Shown one piece after another: positions 10,523-22,112 of a DNA stretch of 64,000 bases. Within the stretch, counting starts at the first letter, position 1. Every line of letters begins with the position of its first letter. Under the pieces are notes generated by a model. That model did no database searches, had not been told where the DNA came from, and saw only the letters and a program-made list of their open reading frames with translations. This DNA comes from Lophium mytilinum (lineage: Eukaryota; Ascomycota; Dothideomycetes; Mytilinidiales; Mytilinidiaceae), in assembly GCA_010093605.1 (NCBI GenBank), contig MU004198.1, positions 378,456 through 442,455 of the forward strand, read 5' to 3'. The position numbers were made by a program, and so were the translations under genes.

Positions 10523-11789
10523 GTTTGCGATCCAGATCGTGAATGCTATCGTAGCATGCTGTAGGACGGGGAGGGTACAAGTTCTTGAAAGGTGTGAATA
10601 GCTTCAGGCATCGGAGTGACGCGTGCGAAGCTTCTCGACACGCTCAACGCAAGGCTGCGCTTATCTAATCTAAACGCCTCTAACCCCGAGCTGTTAGGGC
10701 TGCGTCACCTCAACCACCCTTGCATCTTCATTACAACCTTTCTATTCAGACATATGAGGGGCTGTTAGGCCATCTCCAGCGGTGCTAGACACGTATTACT
10801 ACGCCTAGGATACAGAAGTATGCTCCGAATTCCACTGTCTACTTCACATTCTCTTCAGGTATTCTATCCATATTCTCACTTCGCGCCCCTGTTTCCAAAT
10901 CCCGGATCTAAACCCTGGGCAGCCTCTCCACCTCTGGAAGAAACAGCCTGTTTGTTCACGCTTCCGTTGGACCGTCTTTGGGTCTCCTGTATCAAGGCGA
11001 TTCGTTCACTTCCCCTTCGTTATATTCTAGAGCGCGTGGCGGCTGGCGGATCCCAGTATTTCAGAAAATCGCCATAATGGCCCCAATACAATTGCATACC
11101 TGAAAACGCGGCCCTCTCATACCTGCATTTCCTGTGTAAACGTGTCACCCACGTAATGCACTGCCGGTGTCCAGAAATCCTCCTTCAAGCACTCATCGTC
11201 TATCCGATTCTGAGACGCTCACAAGACGACTGCTCTCCCTCTTCTATCAGTACTCGAAATTCAATTATTTAGCGTCATGTTTAGCCTCTCTGTTCAGCTG
11301 AACTACTACGATATCAATTCTGTTACTTCGTCTTTTCTCTACCTGCTTCGTATGTCGAAGATCACAAGTATCTAACACTAATCCGCATCTGTTTTAGCGC
11401 TGTTGGCCAGGGTGTTGATTTGAAGATTTGTCGTGGAACCGCAGACATCATTCCGGCTCGTTCGACGCTTCAGTTCACACCTCCAGGTAATCGCTATCAC
11501 CCTGAATCTTCTTAAAACTCTTGAATCGACACATCTTTGAGGAATCCATGAGAGCGGAATCATATCTTCAGCCGTTAATGTAGATCACTGTGGCGCAGCA
11601 GCTTTAACCTAATTCAGACCGCAGCCCGAGGTCTTTCAAGGGTCTGCTCAGGTGTAAGGCAACGAGACTCTGAATGAAATATAAAGGCCAAGCCCCAAGC
11701 TCTCCCATATCCTCAACATAGCTCCAAATCTGATACTTCTCTTCCAAATCAGAAACGCATCGTAATCATTATATATCACCAACGACGAG
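10523..11789. other. Divergent promoter region, no gene
   Basis: Lies between the starts of two genes that point away from each other. Only short frames without ATG support or recognisable content are present. CT-rich stretches near 10870-10990 and 11190-11250 are typical of fungal promoters. Confidence 0.5.
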
Positions 11790-13344
11790 ATGTCCGGGCA
11801 GTACTCAATCACGCACGCAGCCAACGGTGACCAAACGCTCATCGTACAAGGCGGTGTTAAAGACTTCAAGGAAACTGCCGAAAATATAGTCAACGACGAC
11901 GACCAACTCGTCCACCTTCGGACAATTGAGATCATCGGAAGAGACGACAACGAAGATGCATCCTGGGAAGAACGACCGCAAGAGGAGCTTAGAGCTGAGT
12001 TGAACGCTTTCTGCGAGTCCATGGTCAACATCCTCAACGCAGTCCATGAAAAAGGAAAACTAGAGTCCTTTAAATGGGCTGGTCTTCGATTCTACCTAAA
12101 GAAAGAAGGGCGGTCTGCAGCCTTCTGGGAGGCGCTGTGGAAGCACTCCGCCACTCTCACCAAGCTAGAACTAGACTGCGAACAGCGCGAGATTGGAGAT
12201 ATAGTAATTACATCTCCTATCATCCCTATCAACAACTAGCTAACAGCTCAAAGCCCCACCCCACCGCCCCCATGCCCAATCTGCACACCCTCAACCTCTG
12301 GATGGGCAACGCCTGCGGCGACGACGGCACCATCCTCAACACCCTCCTCCACAACACCCCCAACATCCGCTCCCTCGCCCTCTCCCTACCCGACTGCGAC
12401 CTCGAAGGCTGCCGCATCCGCAACCTCACCTGGGACTACACGTTCCCTCACCTCTCAACGCTGCTCGTCAGCGTCTTCAGCGTCCCCTCCACCCCCGTCT
12501 TCGCCTTCCTCTCCCGCCACCCCCTCGTCACAACCCTCACCTACGGCGTCGACACCGACCGCGACGACAGCCCCGACGTCTTCCCCCCCGCCGCCTTACC
12601 GCATCTCCGCGCTATCAGGTTCGAGATCTGCTTCGACGAGGCCGCCCTCGCCGAGCTCTTCGCCGCCGACGCCGCGCGCCCGATCGCGCACGTCTTCCTG
12701 GAAAGGCATTCCCGGAACGCCCTGTCGCAGCTCGTGGGGGTTGCGGCTTCATTGAAGTGTCTAGAAATCGAGGCGATGGCGCGGGATTGGCGGCCGGAGG
12801 AGCCGGATTCGGACGACTCTGACTCCGACGACGATGAGGAAGCGGAGGGAGAGGAGGAGAAGACGGAGAGAGAGCCGGAGCCGCGGTTGCCGGAAGTCGT
12901 TAAGGGGCTGCTTCCGGAGCTGGGGGAGCTGCAGGAGCTCGCGGTTGGTTTGGAGACGGCGAATACGTATGTGGGGAGGTTTCAGCATCCGCCGCCGATG
13001 GGGGTGGATGATTTGGTAGGAACACCTTGGAATCCTCATGTTGAGTGGCTAGTGACTGACTGCGTGAATAGATCGCCGTGCTGGAAGTCCTTCCGGCGAA
13101 GTCTAAGATACGGGCTATTCGCTTGTCTGATTCGCGGGGCGAAGAGCTTTCGGAGGAGTTTAAGGCGGATGTGCCGGGCGTGCCAGAGGGTCTGGAGTTT
13201 ATTCGATGGGACGTTGGTAAGAAGAAGAATCTGTATCGTCTTGAGAGAGGAAATGGAAAGGTAAAGGCTGTCTTACATGAGCCACTTTGGCAGAACACGA
13301 GTGAGGAGAAGTCTTGGACGGATGAGAGGGTATTGGAGTATTGA
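11790..13344 (+). CDS. Leucine-rich-like hypothetical protein
   Basis: Three exons: 11790-12203, 12254-13015 and 13072-13344, 482 codons. Both introns are phase 0; the first uses GTAATT and the AG of CTCAAAG, the second GTAGGA and GAATAG. The middle exon shows leucine-rich patterns (PNLHTLNLWMGN, IRSLALSLPDC, LSTLLVSVF), the style of fungal F-box/LRR proteins, but no F-box is seen at the N-terminus. An acidic Asp/Ser/Glu insert lies near residues 318-340. The C-terminal exon (VLEVLPAKSKIRAIRL) returns to a folded pattern. The function is unknown; substrate-adaptor-like recognition is only a guess. Its 3' end faces RAD5 at a distance of about 315 bp. Confidence 0.75.
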
Positions 13345-13658
13345 AGTGACGATGAGTAACGATCTCATGAGGATTTGGAAAGAAAGTATACCAAGACTTA
13401 TTTCTCGATGAACGCAACGTGATAGAGCATGTAAGGTTTGCTAAGAAAACGTTTTTACCTGTAACGGCGGAGGTACCAAAGGGCCGAACACAGAGAGCTT
13501 GGGTTCTTGGCATTTTTCGATTGATATCAAGCCGTATCCCTAAATCGCATATTCATGTACGCTGGTATTCAACTCGCTACTATCCATCAAAGTTCAGCCA
13601 ATCTATATACCAGAACCACATACAACCAACAGCCAATAAGTATCCCCCATAGGCCAAC
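13345..13658. other. Short convergent 3'-3' gap
   Basis: About 315 bp separate the two stop codons. It holds no 163-bp repeat unit and no gene. Confidence 0.6.
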
Positions 13659-16600
13659 TCAACTCAGCAACTCCTTGATATCCTCAATGCGCTGTAACCG
13701 CTTCTCCTCATCACTCATCATTCCTAAAGAACTCGCACTGCATCACAGTTAGCAAATGCCCTCCCAATACCGCACCCATATTCACGGAACGAGAGGACTC
13801 ACATAAACTTTTTCCGCTCCTGAATCCTCAACATCTTCTCCTCGATGCTCTTCTCCACTACAAACCGAACCACCCGCACCTCCCCATCCTGCCCCATACG
13901 ATGCACACGGTCGATCGCCTGCGCCTCGACCGCAAAGCTCCACCACGGATCCATCATGAACACGCGCTTTGCAGACGTCAGGTTCAGTCCAACGCCACCA
14001 GCCCGCAAACTCAGGAGTAGCACGATCCCCTTCTTGGACGCTGTGAACTCGGTCAATACGGCTGCCCGCGCTTTCTGTGCCATTGAACCGTCAAAACGTA
14101 GGAAAGGGATGCGGTCACGTTCCAGCGCTGGCTCGATGAGGTCGAGGAAGGAGGTGAATTGGGAGAAGACGACAGACTTCATGCCGGCATCCGCGCGGCG
14201 AATTGACTTGAGGTGCGTGAGCAGCGCAGCAGTCTTCGCGGAGCCAGAGGCGCCAATACGGCGGAGCGAGATGCGCGGAGTCTGGGTAGCGGGTGGAGGA
14301 GAGGACAAGTCATCGAGGTCCATGTCGCCGTCATCTAGCTCTCCCACGACTTCGTCGTGGCGGATAACCTCGAAGACGTCGCGAGCGTTGATAGGTTCGC
14401 GGCAGTTGAAGCATTTCGCAATTTCGCCTTTATCCCGCTGGTGGGTGATGTAATCGAGAAGACACTTTTTACATGCGCTGTGCCAGCAACCGGTGACGGC
14501 CTGGTCTTCCATGGGGTCTTCAGAGCATATTGGGCATTCTTGGTTGGCTTCTTCTTGTATCTGCTTCAATACGGTAGCGCCGAATCGGTTTGCGTCTTGG
14601 TCGCTGTCTGACGCGAAGCGTTCGAGGAGAGTGTCGAGGTCCATGTCGTCGGCAAGGCCGTTGGCAATGTCAGCTGCTGCAGCTGCGTCATCTTCGTCTG
14701 CTACAATTTCCTTTTTGCGAATGAGGACCGGGTGGCAGCAAGACTGGCGAAGTCGAAGAATTTGCGCGAAGATAGTGGTGTAGGATTTCATGAGTGTGCC
14801 AGCTTCGGCGTTGGCTGCAAAGACTCGTTTCGCACGCGTGAAGATGTAGTCGTATACTTCTCTTTCGTCCTTGGAGAGCTCAATGCGCTCTATTTCGATC
14901 GTCCGTGGAGGTAGTGGCACTAGGGCTTTTCCGTCGGGTGTTTTCATATCTTTCGTCCGGCGTAGGACGAGAGGCTCTAACACGGTTTGAACGACATCGA
15001 GTGCCCGAAGGAAATCCTTTGACTCGAATGGAACGGTGATGAAGGTCTTCCAGAATGAGAAGTTACTCCATGGCTCAACTCTCAGGAAACGGACAAGACT
15101 GAACAGGTCTTCCAGGCGGTTGACGATGGGAGTTCCGGTGAGTACCCAACGGTGCAGAGCACTAATCTCATAACATGCTTTGGCAGTCTTCGATTGTCGA
15201 TTCTTGATGAAGTGCGCTTCGTCTAAGATAACCCGAAAGTATTCTAGAGAAAAGAGGCCGCCATGTGACCCTCTATTGCCGTCATTGGCAGCGACTTGGT
15301 TGAACTCGGAGAGAATCACACCATAGCTAGTAATTATAACATTTGGGGCATTGGCTGCGTTGGCCTCGCAGCAAAGTTTCTGCAAGTTTGCAGACTTTTC
15401 CGCGCCGTAGTAAACCATTGTTTTCAAGGTTCCAGGCAGGGATGCTTTTTCTGCTTCACTTTGCCATTGAGCGAGTAAGGACATTGGAGCTACAACAAGC
15501 GTTGTGCACGGAGCGCGCTCAACTGATGTTGAGTTCTTTGGCAATCTAGGGAGGTTGTTCACACTTGCTACCTCTCCGGATGCCGCCATTGCGACGTCAG
15601 ATCTATGCGTATGAATGAGACTGAGCATCTCGATCGTTTTTCCAAGACCCATTTCTGTACTAATTAGCTTTGATGATTTAGCAGGAAGAAGACGTCTTAC
15701 CATCAGCAAGTATACCACCCAAACAGTTCTGCTCTTGGACAGGAAAGTCAAGTGAGAGTTCTCCGGAATAGGGGTTGACGTAAAAGCTAGCCTGATCGGT
15801 CACTTCTGGCAAGTCTTTGTCGTCTACGTCCTTCGTAGGCCAGCTATACTCTTCCCATAAGGGATGCATAGATACCTCCTTGTCATCAGCCTTTTCATCC
15901 TTCTCTTTGCTTATCATCCAGTGTAAAGCTTGTTTTTGGTACTTCCGCAGATCCATGCAGAATGTGTCGGCTGGCTCTGCCGTAGGTGTATTGAAGTCGA
16001 AAGACTGTGCCTTTTTGTATAATGTGTCGAGCTGGTCTTGTTCCAGCTCTTGGCCATCTTCCGCATCATCTGAGGGTGGAGAGGCGCCTTCGGCTCCGTC
16101 CGGCTTTCCGTCTGGTGTCTTGTTCCCATTCCTCTTCTCATGCTGCTCTGCGACCTCTGCGGCTTGTAGAAGACCTTGACGTTTATGCTTTTCAGTAGTG
16201 GCGTTAATTTGAGTAGGGTGCAGATTGACTTCATCGAACAATTTGACCATTGCGACTTGACGAAGCCTTAGATTCTTCTCATCGTTGCTCTCTTTAGCTT
16301 CAAAGAGCCCTGTTTCGCGGTTATCTTGAGGCCTAATGAAGTTCGCAGCTTCAAACGCGCCCTTCAAGAGATAGCATCTCAGCTGCAGATAAACGTTCTC
16401 GTTTGTTCTTAATCTTTCGGGTGCATAGACGCAAGATCCCTCGAACGTGCATATTTTCTGGTCGATTAAGGTTGATATCCAAGCAGCAGACTCATTCTCA
16501 AGTCTTCCTACCTCTTGCCCTCGGGTGTTCGTAAATCGTACGATGATATCTTGACGCTTGCTTACAAATGCCCGCGCTTTTCCGCCTCTACCAGGCTTTG

Positions 16601-17279
16601 TAGCTGGGGCTTGCATCTTTGCTCGCTCAATCCCAACCTTTTGACCATACGCGATCAAGCCTGTACCGCTCTTTGTAGACCATCCTGTCACCCCAAATGC
16701 ACCAATGTACCTTGTCCGCGGTGTTGATGTCAGAAGAGTTGTGGAAGGCTTGGACGAGGCGTTTGTAGCTTTGAGGTCGGCAATTGGTGAAGACAGACCC
16801 GATTTCTGGTCTTCTTTCCGCCATGATGAGAGAATATTGTGATTCTGCGCCTTGGAGGGACGTGGCGATGGTGTTGTGTTCCATGATCCGTCCAGATACA
16901 TGTTTATAGCTATTGGATGTTAGCAAGACAAGACTACAACGCGAACATGGGACCATTTGCCTTTCTGGATATCGTCTCCGCATTGCTCTTTGAGCCTCCG
17001 AAGGACAGACGGCGCAACGCGCTCCCCAACGACGCTCGCAAAGAATTCTCCGTCAAATCCACCGGCATCTTTTCTACCAAATTTCTCTTCATTGTCTGAT
17101 TGTGTAAGATCAATAGACTCTATGACATCTGCATCAGGCGTAGTTTCTGGTAACGCGTCGATTTCGTCCGGCAAAGAGGTTTCGTGATGCCGGGTGCGGT
17201 CGACAATCGGGGAAGAGGGGTCCTCTACGAAGAAACGGCGCTTCTTCGCGGGTCTCTCCTGGAATTCAACGGAGCTCAT
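13659..17279 (-). CDS. rad5: RAD5/HLTF-type SNF2 helicase and RING ubiquitin ligase
   Basis: Four exons: 17279-16961, 16909-15701, 15654-13803 and 13737-13659, 1152 codons. Order: a disordered N-terminus with PAKKRRFF, a short helical part ending in AINMYLDGSW, HIRAN domain (about 162-275, RYIGAFGVTGW), SNF2 ATPase with Walker A EMGLGKT (about 510) and ILDEAH (about 652), RING finger (about 884-930, CPICSEDP to CFNCREPI) inserted between the helicase lobes, and a C-terminal lobe ending in DRVHRMGQ. This is diagnostic of Rad5, which polyubiquitinates PCNA and regresses stalled forks. Intron 1 (16910-16960) fits only with a GC donor, AAAG|GCAAAT. The last exon (IASSLGMMSDEEKRL) is conserved in the family. 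An upstream in-frame ATG at 17348 would add 23 residues; the one chosen has A at -3. Confidence 0.95.
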
Positions 17280-17596
17280 GTTGGATATAGAAGGGTGAGC
17301 ATCTGTATGGCGTTGGAGGTGTGGCGGCGAAGAAAAGTAGGCTGACATTGGAAGACGCGCCGACGCGCTCCACTTTAAGAAACAACGCTTGGGAGATCTG
17401 CGGCGTCATCGCCGAGATTCATCAACGTCCATCCATTCACCATTTCACGCGCATTGTATCTAGAAGCACACCGGAGGTTCTTTTCCATGCACTATACTAT
17501 TGAAGTTGGACATCGAGTCTTCCGTTTCACCTTTCCGTCTACAATGGCAGCTCGTCGTCCCTCTTAAAGCCATATACCCACTTTCCTCCCGCTTCA
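17280..17596. promoter_or_regulatory. Bidirectional promoter between rad5 and the NDUFAF6-like gene
   Basis: About 320 bp separate the two start codons, so both genes must draw on the same intergenic DNA. A GC-rich block (GACGCGCCGACGCGC) lies near 17354. No clear TATA element was seen. Confidence 0.6.
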
Positions 17597-18850
17597 ATGA
17601 GCTTTGCAAACGTCAAAAATATAACAAGATGTCGGAGGGCAGTCTTCTCAGTCTCAAAGAATGGCCGAAGGAGTTATGCGACCGCAAGAGATGGTGGCTC
17701 ATCAATGCCCTCGGCTGTTGAAATTGATTCTGCCAGAGCATACTGCTCAAATCTAATACGGTTTGTCCTAAAACCCTGTCTTTCTAACATATCAACGGAA
17801 CTTTACTAACAGTACCGTAGTAATTACGACTCGCCCTCATTTACTCTCCAAACCTTCATCCCGCCGTCCTCCCGCGATGCCTACCTCGCCATTCGCGCTT
17901 TCAATATAGATGTTGCCCGCGTAGCCGACACGACGAGCACACCCACAATTGGCATGATGCGCATGCAATTCTGGCGGGACACTGTTTCCAAGGCACTGGC
18001 AGGGTTTCCGCCAAAGGAACCAGCCGCTGTTCTTCTCGCAAAAGCGGCGGAGGACCTGCATGACCGGACGGATGGGAAGAGCCGCTTCAGCAAGAATTGG
18101 TTTTTCCGTGTCATCAACACCCGCGAGCAGTATCTCACCAACCCACCATACCCGGATCTTGCGTCACTGGAGAGTTATGCGGAGAATACTTACTCCACAC
18201 TACTGTACCTGACACTCTCGTCCCTGCCCCTGGCATCTGTCACAGCGGACCACTTGGCGTCCCATATCGGGAAGGCCACGGGCATTGCTGCTGTCCTTCG
18301 GGGACTTCCGCTCGTTGCTTTCCCTCCGCCTCCCGCATTTGGCACCAGCAACTCCTCGGCCGGTTCATTAGGCGGAAGCTCGAGGCAGGGATCAGTACTT
18401 CTCCCGTTAGACGTCATGGCCGAAGCTGGGGTAAAAGAAGAAGACATTCTCCGACAGGGCTCGTCCGCCGAGGGTCTGCGGGACGCCGTCTTTGCAGTCG
18501 CGACACGCGCAAACGACCATCTCATCACAGCGCGAGAAATGCTATCGAATCTACGTTCTGGGAGTGATATAGGGCACGACTTCGAGCACCAAGATAACGA
18601 AGAGAGGCAGTACAGCTCGCAGCAACTCAATGCTGGGTCGACAATGCAGTCGGATGATGTGGAGCGTGCATTTGGGGTGTTAATGCCAGCCGTGGCTACG
18701 CAGGCGTGGCTAGATAGGTTGCAAAAGGTTGATTTTGATGTGTTCTCACCGACGCTGAGGACGACGGACTGGAAGTTGCCGTGGAAGGCGTATTGGGCGT
18801 TCAGCCGGCGGAAACTGTTGAATATGACGCGAAAAAAGCAAGTAGGATGA
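17597..18850 (+). CDS. NDUFAF6-like complex I assembly factor
   Basis: Two exons, 17597-17760 and 17821-18850, 397 codons, joined in phase 2 (CG|T). The N-terminus (RCRRAVFSVSKNGRRSYAT) is basic and free of acidic residues, as in a mitochondrial targeting peptide. The rest is a squalene/phytoene-synthase-like fold (ARAYCSNLIRNYDSPSF near the start, MRMQFWRDTVSK). The motif AENTYSTLLYL replaces the metal-binding DxxxD of true prenyl synthases, and HIGKATGIAAVLRG is typical of NDUFAF6. The family is needed for early assembly of respiratory complex I in the matrix and is thought to have no synthase activity. It is transcribed away from rad5. Confidence 0.9.
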
Positions 18851-19173
18851 ACTATATGAGACTTGACGGTTTGATCATTTCTATTTTCCTACTAGTTCAT
18901 TCGGTCATGAGTGTGCAGGTGCTATCTTTGCACTCCTATGACCTTGTATCCTCGCTGGTGAACGAATCGTAACTTATCTACACTTACCCTAGCGTCCTCG
19001 TGGGTGCACGGGGCAACTTGCCAAAGTGGCTGGCTGACATGTGAAATCAACATCACTAAGGGTATATAAGGCTATTTGTTTTCCAGATACCTCAATCTTG
19101 GGTGGGTCTACCTGTGCTGCTCTCGTACGCCGTCAACACCTTTGATTACACAAACCAAATAACCCACAAAAAT

Positions 19174-19241
19174 CTCTCAGCTGTTGCTTGGATTTGAACT
19201 AGACTTGGGGCCCTAGTTCGAATCCGAGTGACAGCTGAGAG
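19174..19241. repeat. 29-bp inverted repeat (hairpin) with tRNA B-box-like arms
   Basis: Arms at 19174-19202 and 19213-19241 flank a 10-nt loop. They pair over 29 positions with only four mismatches, all transitions. Each arm, read from the loop outward, contains CTAGTTCRAATCC, matching the RNA polymerase III B-box consensus (GTTCRANNC), and ends in CAGCTGAGAG. No complete tRNA cloverleaf can be drawn around either arm. A T-run follows the right arm. It may be a palindromic tRNA-derived fragment or the remnant of a small inverted-repeat element. Confidence 0.7.
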
Positions 19242-19909
19242 GTTTTTGCTTTTTGCACTCTTTTTGTGCTTCTCTTATTCACCTTCTTGGACACAACATA
19301 TATGTACCGTTTCTTTAAAGATCCAATTTGCAGCAAGATTTGTATGAGCCAGGAAACCATTGATAGGCGCTTGCCTATGTGATAGTAGGAGAAGGCAAGG
19401 TTCATTCCGGCGTCACGGCACTATACAGGGCGGAGGGTTCTTACGGAGCACTGAGGCTCAAGGTCTAACTACATCTTAGGGCCTACTTCCCTTTTAAAAG
19501 ACCGGCGTCGACCCATGCCTCTCTGCATGTGACTTGATTCATTTTGGCCTGTCCGTGGAAAGCGAAGCTATGAGGAAGCTGGGCTTGATAGCGGCGAAGC
19601 CGGGAGATATTGCGAGGTTCTTGTCTGCTGCTTCGGCTGCACTAAACTTGTTTTCTGTTAACAGCCCAACCGTGACTGGGCAAAGAGTCGAACTTAGAAG
19701 GATCTCCGTTGTTGGTAAAAACTTGAAGAGAGGGAAGCCATCTGTGTTGGGAAAAATCTTTTTTAAGGGTGGCTGTGGGATCAAGTATGGTACCTGACGT
19801 AAGTGAACCAGAGAGAGGTCAAGACCCACGAACTCATCTATGGTTCTTTGAGACGAGGATACCTTATAATACCCGCGGTTGAACATTACACAGCCCTAAC
19901 ATCCTTAGT

Positions 19910-19916
19910 TATAAAA
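19910..19916 (+). promoter_or_regulatory. TATA box upstream of the His-rich gene
   Basis: TATAAAA lies 81 bp before the ATG at 19997, a normal spacing for a fungal TATA promoter. Confidence 0.5.
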
Positions 19917-19996
19917 ATTTGACGCCGCTTTACCGTTATCTCAATATTACTTTCTCCATCTCACCTCGCCAACTTTCTATCCACCCTACGAACACC

Positions 19997-20356
19997 ATGA
20001 CGCACCACCACGCTTCCGCCTCCCACTTCGGAGGACACCATACCCACCACGCATCCCATCATCAACCTAGCCATCATGGGCACCACAGCCACCACGGCAA
20101 TCAAGGACATCATGCGCACGACAGCTACCATCACAGCCACCACGGGCGCCACCATCACCAAAACCACCCCACGACTGTTCTTCCATACCCCATTGTACTT
20201 CCGCAATGGCAGCCACCCTCCTCCCCGGCGGTGACCCTTGCAAAGCAGCCTACCAAACCGGCCAAGTACTGCCCTCGCTGTAACGCCGGTGAGAAGACTG
20301 CGGTTTGCAGCTGTCGCCCGCAGAGCCGATGGCGGAGATTTCTGTGTGGGATGTAG
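19997..20356 (+). CDS. Histidine-rich mini protein with C-terminal Cys cluster
   Basis: A single exon of 119 codons. The ATG (ACACCATGACG) has A at -3 and sits downstream of a TATA box. Residues 1-60 are about half His, in HH and HHxxHH runs mixed with Gly, Ser and Gln. A Pro-rich link follows, then a short C-terminal Cys block: CPRC, later CSC, and a last Cys two residues before the end. Such composition is expected to bind transition metals (Zn, Ni, Cu). There is no signal peptide. A metal buffer or chaperone role is inferred from composition alone; no family was recognised. A chance open frame over a CAC/CAT repeat is the main alternative, but the Cys tail is not part of that repeat. Confidence 0.65.
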   Translation: MTHHHASASHFGGHHTHHASHHQPSHHGHHSHHGNQGHHAHDSYHHSHHGRHHHQNHPTTVLPYPIVLPQWQPPSSPAVTLAKQPTKPAKYCPRCNAGEKTAVCSCRPQSRWRRFLCGM

Positions 20357-21117
20357 GAAAGGATCAAATCGCGTACGAATGTGCATTAAGTAGTTAGGAT
20401 CATCTTCAGAGATATATGAAGAAGTGAGAATTTCAGTATCCTTCGGTATCTATTCTGCAGGCGCACCTCAGCTATAGTTAGATTATCTAATGAAGCTGAC
20501 ATTGCTTCGACCATAGTTTTAAAAGGGATCCAAGGGAACTAAGATTGTGGAAGCGGACAGGTATTTGTGTTGGAGGAAGGGCCGAAGATTGGGGATAGCG
20601 AAGGTTCAGATAAGAAATACGAGTACACAGTGATGTAGTTTGATCAATTCGACGAGGACAGCAAAGTATCGTCGTACTTGCCATGAACACTTCATCCGTC
20701 TCCTGAGCCCGAAGCAACCCTGGGGTCGAAAGCTTGGTTTTCTTTCCATATTCAACATACTCTCGATGCCGGCAGTCCATGAGTCGAACCATTTGCGGCA
20801 GTATCGCGTTTATCCAGTGTCTCTCGTCCAATTACAGCCTCCCGGGATCGGCCATGTACTTTACCCCAATAGAATGAAGTGATCTCCATCAATACGTAGC
20901 CCCTGAGGACCGTAATATGGACGGAAAGGCACACAGACACGCGCTGCAGCATTCAAAACATAATGGCATACTCTATCTGGTGGCGCCGGGAGCTGTGGGG
21001 GAGTATGCGGAGAAGGCCAATGGTAATGAATACAAAGGACACCGTAGGGCGAGTAGATTGATCTTGAACGTGTTTCTCGTGCTCTTAGCTTCTCCTCTTT
21101 CTATATTAAACTTCAAA
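20357..21117. other. Intergenic region, nothing recognised
   Basis: Short overlapping frames only. The last 60 bp before the AA9 pseudogene are CT-rich, like a promoter. Confidence 0.5.
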
Positions 21118-22007
21118 ATGATCTTTTCAACTCTGATATCAACCGTCGTCTTGCTCGTTACCCAGGCGGCGGCCCATGGTGCGGTGATTAGTTATGTTAT
21201 TGGCGGTACGACGTACCCAGGGTAAGACGCCTCAATATCTCCGCACATCATAGTGGACAATATTGACGCTGATGCACTTTCAATACAGCTACACCGGCTT
21301 CAGCCCCGCCTCCTCCCCCCAGCCATCCAACGCCAATGGCCCGACTACAACCCCACCCCAACTATCACCGACGCCAAAGTAAAGTGCAACGGCCGCACCT
21401 CCGCCGCCCTTAGTGCCTGCATCGTCGCCGGCTCCACAGTCTAAGCCATCTGGAGCCAGTGGACCCACCAGCAAGCTCCGGTCATGGTATAGATGTACAA
21501 ATGCAGCGGCGCCTTCTCCGCGTGCGACGACTCCGGGCAGGGCTGGTTCAAGATCGACCAGATGGGCATGACCTCGCCGCCCCTAACCGGAACGTCCTGG
21601 GGACCGCGGTCGTGTACAAGGATCCAGCGTGGACGAGCACGATTCCCCCGAGTCTGGCGCCGGGGAATTATCTGATTGGGCATGAATTGCTGGCGCTGCA
21701 TCAGGCGAACACGCCGCAGTTTTATGCGGAGTGTGCGCAGATTGTGGTGACGGGGGGTGGGAGTGCGGCGCCGAGTGGGAGCTATTTGGCGACGATTCCG
21801 GGGTATGCGAGCCAGAATGATCCGGGAATCATGGTGAGTTGATTTGAGATCCCAATTGATGGGGGGGAAGAGGAGAGTGCAGCTGAGGTAATATAGATCG
21901 ATATTTACTCGAGTTCTGCGACGACTTACACGCCTCCGGGGCCGGCTGTATGGAAGGGGTGGATATGTTATGTACTGGTGGGAGTTGATGCGTTGGACTA
22001 TACTTAG
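21118..22007 (+). pseudogene. AA9 lytic polysaccharide monooxygenase pseudogene
   Basis: The first exon (21118-21221) encodes a good signal peptide ending in QAAA followed by HGAVISYVIGG, so the mature protein would begin with the His of the copper-binding histidine brace. After an intron (21222-21288) the AA9 pattern continues (IQRQWPDYNPT, DAKVKCNG, IWSQWTHQQAPVMV, WFKIDQMGM, GNYLIGHELLALHQA, FYAECAQIVV) and, after a second intron, ends in PPGPAVWKG. The pattern needs at least two frame changes (in the C-run near 21310 and near 21600) and crosses in-frame stops near 21442 and 21492. The second replaces an expected Trp (TGG to TAG). AA9 enzymes cleave cellulose oxidatively outside the cell. 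The breaks indicate a recently dead gene, since the similarity is otherwise high. Confidence 0.85.
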
Positions 22008-22112
22008 TAGGCATGCATCGTCCCCACGACCAATTCATGTTGAGGTGCGGATTCCGCTCTTAGTGCCGTGCTCTTGACATTGCTTTGAGCCAAAAACGAT
22101 GGTAAAATGGGC

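Larger units (their letters stand above)
18851..19996. other. Intergenic region with a long hairpin and a TATA element
   Basis: Contains a 29-bp inverted repeat (19174-19241) and a TATA box (19910-19916), listed separately. A minus-strand ATG frame of 115 codons (19886-19539) overlaps a plus-strand frame and shows no recognisable family; I do not call it a gene. Confidence 0.5.

Noticed and set aside
19174-19241. tRNA gene
   Set aside because: B-box-like motif present, but the T-stem does not pair and no D or anticodon arm can be placed on either strand.
20487-20831. 114-codon minus-strand frame
   Set aside because: Begins at TTG, has no family resemblance and overlaps an opposite frame.
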